Shown here: piece after piece, positions 4,593 through 7,085 of the stretch
How the letters are laid out: the number at the start of each line of letters is the position of its first letter
How positions within the stretch are numbered: position 1 is the stretch's first letter
Assembly: GCA_964481765.1 (NCBI GenBank)
Contig: CAYZVJ010000122.1
Coordinates: 1-7,085 of the forward strand
Reading direction: 5' to 3'
Source of the DNA: G020353115 sp964481765
GTDB taxonomy: Bacteria; Bacteroidota; Bacteroidia; Bacteroidales; VadinHA17
Length of the DNA stretch: 7,085 bases
Position numbers and translations under genes: made by a program
Notes under the pieces: model-generated
Database searches by the model: none
What the model saw: the letters and a program-made list of their open reading frames with translations, nothing else
What the model was told of the DNA's origin: nothing

Positions 4593-5213
4593 TCAGTGAA
4601 AGGATTTCCAGCGAATGGTTTCAATCAGATGAATAATGTCTTCCCGAAAGAAATCAATTACCGGAGCAAGTGAATCGGAATTTGGCTGAAGATTAAAGTA
4701 CAACGCCCCCCTGACAAAATGTGTAACACTATCGGTAACAAAGAATTGAACGGATGATGCAACATCTCCCGTTATGTCATACATTACCCCGTATACCCGG
4801 TTTTCCTCATCGATAAAAAGCCTCTCGTTTATGGCTTCTGCCTTGATCGAGTGTTTATAAGCCAGTGTATGTGAATCTTCCAGCAAAGCACCGATATTAT
4901 GTGAGATGGGTTTATAACTGATATAAATCTTTCCCTTGTATTGGGGAAATTCAATGTTCATCCAGCAGGGTTCGGATAAATAATCGCTATTCGGTACAAT
5001 GGTCCCGTACCCGGGGTACTCGAACGTGTAGGGACAGGTGTTATTATATAGATGATACTCTTTGTCAGGGAAATCAATCCGGAAATATCCTCTCGGTTTT
5101 GGGGTGTATTTTCTTCTGCACCCATCCTGTATCATCATGAGAAGAGAGAAAAAAAACAGAAGACCCACAACAGAAAAAGAGATGTCAGGCTTGTTCCATT
5201 TGGTTGTTTTCAC
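4593..5213 (-). CDS. gldD: Gliding motility lipoprotein GldD
   Basis: GldD is an envelope lipoprotein required for gliding in Flavobacterium johnsoniae; orthologues also occur in Bacteroidota not known to glide. The 206-aa product has a basic N-region, a hydrophobic stretch (about 12-28) and a cysteine at 32 aligned with the lipidated cysteine of the family. The residues before it, QDG, are a poor lipobox (Asp at -2, Gln at -3). After it come the hallmark YTPKPRGYFRIDFP (36-49), CPYTFEYP (60-67), CWMNIEFPQYKGKIYISYK (83-101), ASSVQFFVTDS (152-162), HFVRGALYF (165-173) and the terminal ETIRWK. The start is a GTG that overlaps gldE by 29 bases. A later GTG at residue 16 would remove the basic N-region, so I keep the longer form. 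Overlap implies translational coupling to gldE. Confidence 0.93.
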   Translation of the reverse strand: MKTTKWNKPDISFSVVGLLFFFSLLMMIQDGCRRKYTPKPRGYFRIDFPDKEYHLYNNTCPYTFEYPGYGTIVPNSDYLSEPCWMNIEFPQYKGKIYISYKPISHNIGALLEDSHTLAYKHSIKAEAINERLFIDEENRVYGVMYDITGDVASSVQFFVTDSVTHFVRGALYFNLQPNSDSLAPVIDFFREDIIHLIETIRWKSFH

Positions 5214-6576
5214 GGTCAGATACGATATCGTTTAAGGTGACCTCAATCTTTTTTATCCTGCGGTTATCAACCGATATTATTTTGAACGTAAAATGGAGAT
5301 AGGTTAACGTCTCATTTTTTTCCGGGATTTGACCTTTGATCTCGAGAATTAGTCCGGCAAGCGTATCGGCTTCCCCTTTTATTTCATCAAAAATATCAAA
5401 TTTTGAATTGGTGATTTTATAAAAATCGTTCAGGAGTGTTTTCCCTTCAAAAATGAATATTCTGTCATCCAGCCTTGTATATACGGCTTCATCCTCATCC
5501 GATTCATCTGAAATCTCTCCAACAATCTCCTCCAGAATATCTTCCAGTGTAATGATCCCGTGCGTCCCGCCATACTCATCAACCACAATAGCCATGTGTA
5601 TTTTTTTCGATTGAAACTCTTTCAGCAGATCGTTGATTTTCTTTGTTTCCGGGACAACATGGGGAGGCCTTATAAGAGATTGCCACTTAAAGGTATCGGT
5701 CATGTGAAGGTATGGCAGCAGATCCTTGATATACAGTATCCCCTTTATGTTATCAAACGAGCCTTCAATAATGGGTATCCTGGAATACCCTGATTCAATG
5801 ATCTTTGGCAGCAGTTTACTGAAATTGGTATGAATATCGATGGCAAATACATCGATCCGTGATTTCATGATCTCTTTCACATCGATGTTCCCGAACTGGG
5901 CAATTCCTTTCAGTATCTTTTCGTCTTCATCGATTTCAGTTGTGGGCAGATCCAGTGCCTCTGAAAGATCATCCATGGAAAGGTTCTGCTTCTTCTTCGA
6001 AATCCGCTTCTTCACAATGGAGGTGGAATAGATCAAAATGGCACTGACCGGCCGGAATACCTTTTCCAGAATGTTCAGGGGATAGGACATGATCATGGCA
6101 AACCGGGGGCCGTTTTGAGTAGCATATAACTTTGGCAAAATCTCTCCAAACAGTAGCAGAAAGAAAGTTACCATCACCACCTGGAAGATGAATCCAAGTA
6201 CCGGGAACCTTGAAAAATTGACCAGCGCAAATGAGCTGGGTTCGGATGACGGATCATAAACGAAGAATAGTGTGGAAAGAATAACAATGCCGACATTTAC
6301 AAAATTGTTGGTTACCAGAATGGTTCCAAGAAGCTTTTCCGGAATGTTGATCAGTTTGATGACCAGATCGGCACGACCCGATCTCCTTTCTTTCAACTGG
6401 TTTAAATCAGAGGGCCGTAATGAGAAGTAAGCTACCTCAGAACCGGAAATAAGGGCCGATACAAAAAGAAGAATAAAGAAGATGATCAACCCGATAATAG
6501 CGCTTAAGGAAATGGGGTAGAATGCAAAATCAATATTAGCAAGAGATGCTAACGATAAAGGATCATCCGTGTCCAA
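5185..6576 (-). CDS. gldE: Gliding motility-associated protein GldE (CNNM/CorC-type membrane protein)
   Basis: GldE belongs to the DUF21-CBS-CorC_HlyC (CNNM/CorC) family of inner-membrane proteins, related to magnesium/cobalt efflux proteins. In flavobacteria it is encoded beside gldD and linked genetically to gliding. The 463-aa product shows the DUF21 membrane domain (about 22-190, with hydrophobic segments near 24-43, 82-105 and 126-146, and SGSEVAYFSL at 44-53 and GEILPKLYA at 144-152), a CBS pair (about 235-355, with SRIPII and MAIVVDEYGGTHGIITLEDILEEIVGEI), and a C-terminal CorC_HlyC domain (about 368-450, with DEADTLAG-like GEADTLAGLI). The start is a TTG. An in-frame stop at 6592-6594 leaves no other standard start upstream, and no Met lies before the membrane domain. 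It lies 30 bases after ssb and overlaps gldD. Confidence 0.94.
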   Translation of the reverse strand: MDTDDPLSLASLANIDFAFYPISLSAIIGLIIFFILLFVSALISGSEVAYFSLRPSDLNQLKERRSGRADLVIKLINIPEKLLGTILVTNNFVNVGIVILSTLFFVYDPSSEPSSFALVNFSRFPVLGFIFQVVMVTFFLLLFGEILPKLYATQNGPRFAMIMSYPLNILEKVFRPVSAILIYSTSIVKKRISKKKQNLSMDDLSEALDLPTTEIDEDEKILKGIAQFGNIDVKEIMKSRIDVFAIDIHTNFSKLLPKIIESGYSRIPIIEGSFDNIKGILYIKDLLPYLHMTDTFKWQSLIRPPHVVPETKKINDLLKEFQSKKIHMAIVVDEYGGTHGIITLEDILEEIVGEISDESDEDEAVYTRLDDRIFIFEGKTLLNDFYKITNSKFDIFDEIKGEADTLAGLILEIKGQIPEKNETLTYLHFTFKIISVDNRRIKKIEVTLNDIVSDRENNQMEQA

Positions 6577-6606
6577 AACGTTGGTGTTGTTTTAGAAAAA
6601 ATGTGG

Positions 6607-7038
6607 TTAAAAAGGTAAGTCGTCCGTTTCCTCAGGAGGTCCATTGCTATCCTCAACATCGCCCTCCGAGATCTCCTCTTCCGGTGGTGCGGTATCGGCT
6701 GGGGAGTCACTGCGCTTGCCAAGCATCTGCATGTTGTCTCCGACAATCTCTGTCATGTACCGCTTGTTCCCCTCTTTATCATCCCATGCCCGGGTCCTGA
6801 TCCGTCCTTCAATATACAATTGAGAACCTTTTTTGACATATTTCTCGGCAACCTCTGCCAACCCCCTCCACAATACAATGTTATGCCATTCCGTCGTGGT
6901 TACTTTCTCACCGTTTTTATTGCGGTATGTTTCACTCGTTGCAAAAGGGAAATTGGCTACGGCTACTCCACTATCCAGGTACCTCACCTCCGGATCTTTT
7001 CCGACATTCCCAACTAAAATAACTTTATTGATTGACAT
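6607..7038 (-). CDS. ssb: Single-stranded DNA-binding protein
   Basis: SSB coats single-stranded DNA in replication, repair and recombination and recruits partners through its C-terminal tip. The 143-aa product opens with MSINKVILVGNVGKDPEVRY, has the OB-fold core (about 1-108) with TEWHNIVLW (49-57), YIEGRIRTRAW (75-85) and EIVGDNMQML (97-106), and aromatic residues (W51, W57, W85) where DNA-stacking residues are expected. An acidic, Pro/Glu-rich linker ends in DDLPF, the canonical partner-binding tip. Length is somewhat below the 178 aa of E. coli, as is common in Bacteroidota. It is first in the visible minus-strand run, 30 bases ahead of gldE. In other Bacteroidota mutY often lies next upstream; that would be outside the window. 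Confidence 0.97.
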   Translation of the reverse strand: MSINKVILVGNVGKDPEVRYLDSGVAVANFPFATSETYRNKNGEKVTTTEWHNIVLWRGLAEVAEKYVKKGSQLYIEGRIRTRAWDDKEGNKRYMTEIVGDNMQMLGKRSDSPADTAPPEEEISEGDVEDSNGPPEETDDLPF

Positions 7039-7060
7039 CTTCAGATAATTACATTCATGA

Positions 7061-7068
7061 CAAAATTA
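7061..7068 (-). promoter_or_regulatory. Bacteroidota-type promoter of the ssb operon (-7 element TAATTTTG)
   Basis: On the minus strand TAATTTTG matches TAnnTTTG fully, 22 bases before the ssb ATG, giving a short leader of about 15-20 nt. The matching -33 element would fall just past the window end, so it cannot be tested here. It follows a run of T on the minus strand. Confidence 0.5.
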
Positions 7069-7085
7069 AAAAAAATAACAGGTTT

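Noticed and set aside
6549..6800. Short open frames on both strands overlapping ssb and the start of gldE
   Set aside because: They are out-of-frame shadows of ssb, with no family resemblance.

Overview
The window looks like chromosomal DNA of a Bacteroidota bacterium, probably Bacteroidales/Marinilabiliales-like. Three things point there. The minus-strand cluster ssb-gldE-gldD is a Bacteroidota-specific arrangement. The promoter-like sites match the Bacteroidota -7 consensus TAnnTTTG (best at 1886-1893, and 7061-7068 on the minus strand). Start codons lack Shine-Dalgarno sequences and often follow A-rich leaders.

Layout. Positions 1-642 hold no credible gene. They are a patchwork of simple repeats: a degenerate but well-phased heptanucleotide array, a GC-rich 89-bp block between two exact 10-bp direct repeats, three copies (one cut by the window edge, one degenerate) of a CCTGCC/GGCAGG palindrome, and a 9-bp tandem repeat. 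Two plus-strand genes follow, each for a predicted exported helical-repeat protein: an unrecognised 378-aa protein (643-1779) and a 326-aa TPR protein (1939-2919) with its own good promoter. A convergent intergenic region (2920-3120) carries a perfect 23-nt inverted repeat, two abutting small hairpins, a strong intrinsic terminator and a second small heptamer tract.

The rest is a minus-strand, operon-like run, in transcription order: ssb, gldE, gldD, a 4'-phosphopantetheinyl transferase and a geranylgeranylglyceryl-phosphate-synthase-family enzyme. gldE and gldD overlap by 29 nt and both use non-ATG starts (TTG, GTG). GldD (lipoprotein) and GldE (CNNM/CorC-like membrane protein) are known in flavobacteria as gliding-motility proteins, but orthologues are widespread in Bacteroidota and their presence alone does not prove gliding. 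The last gene suggests a capacity to make the sn-glycerol-1-phosphate ether-lipid precursor best known from archaea.

The coding part is largely ordinary core genome. The least explained material is the heptamer-phased non-coding DNA with its apparent GC-rich insertion, followed by the hairpin series in the convergent intergenic region. I see no defence system, CRISPR array, tRNA, rRNA or transposase.
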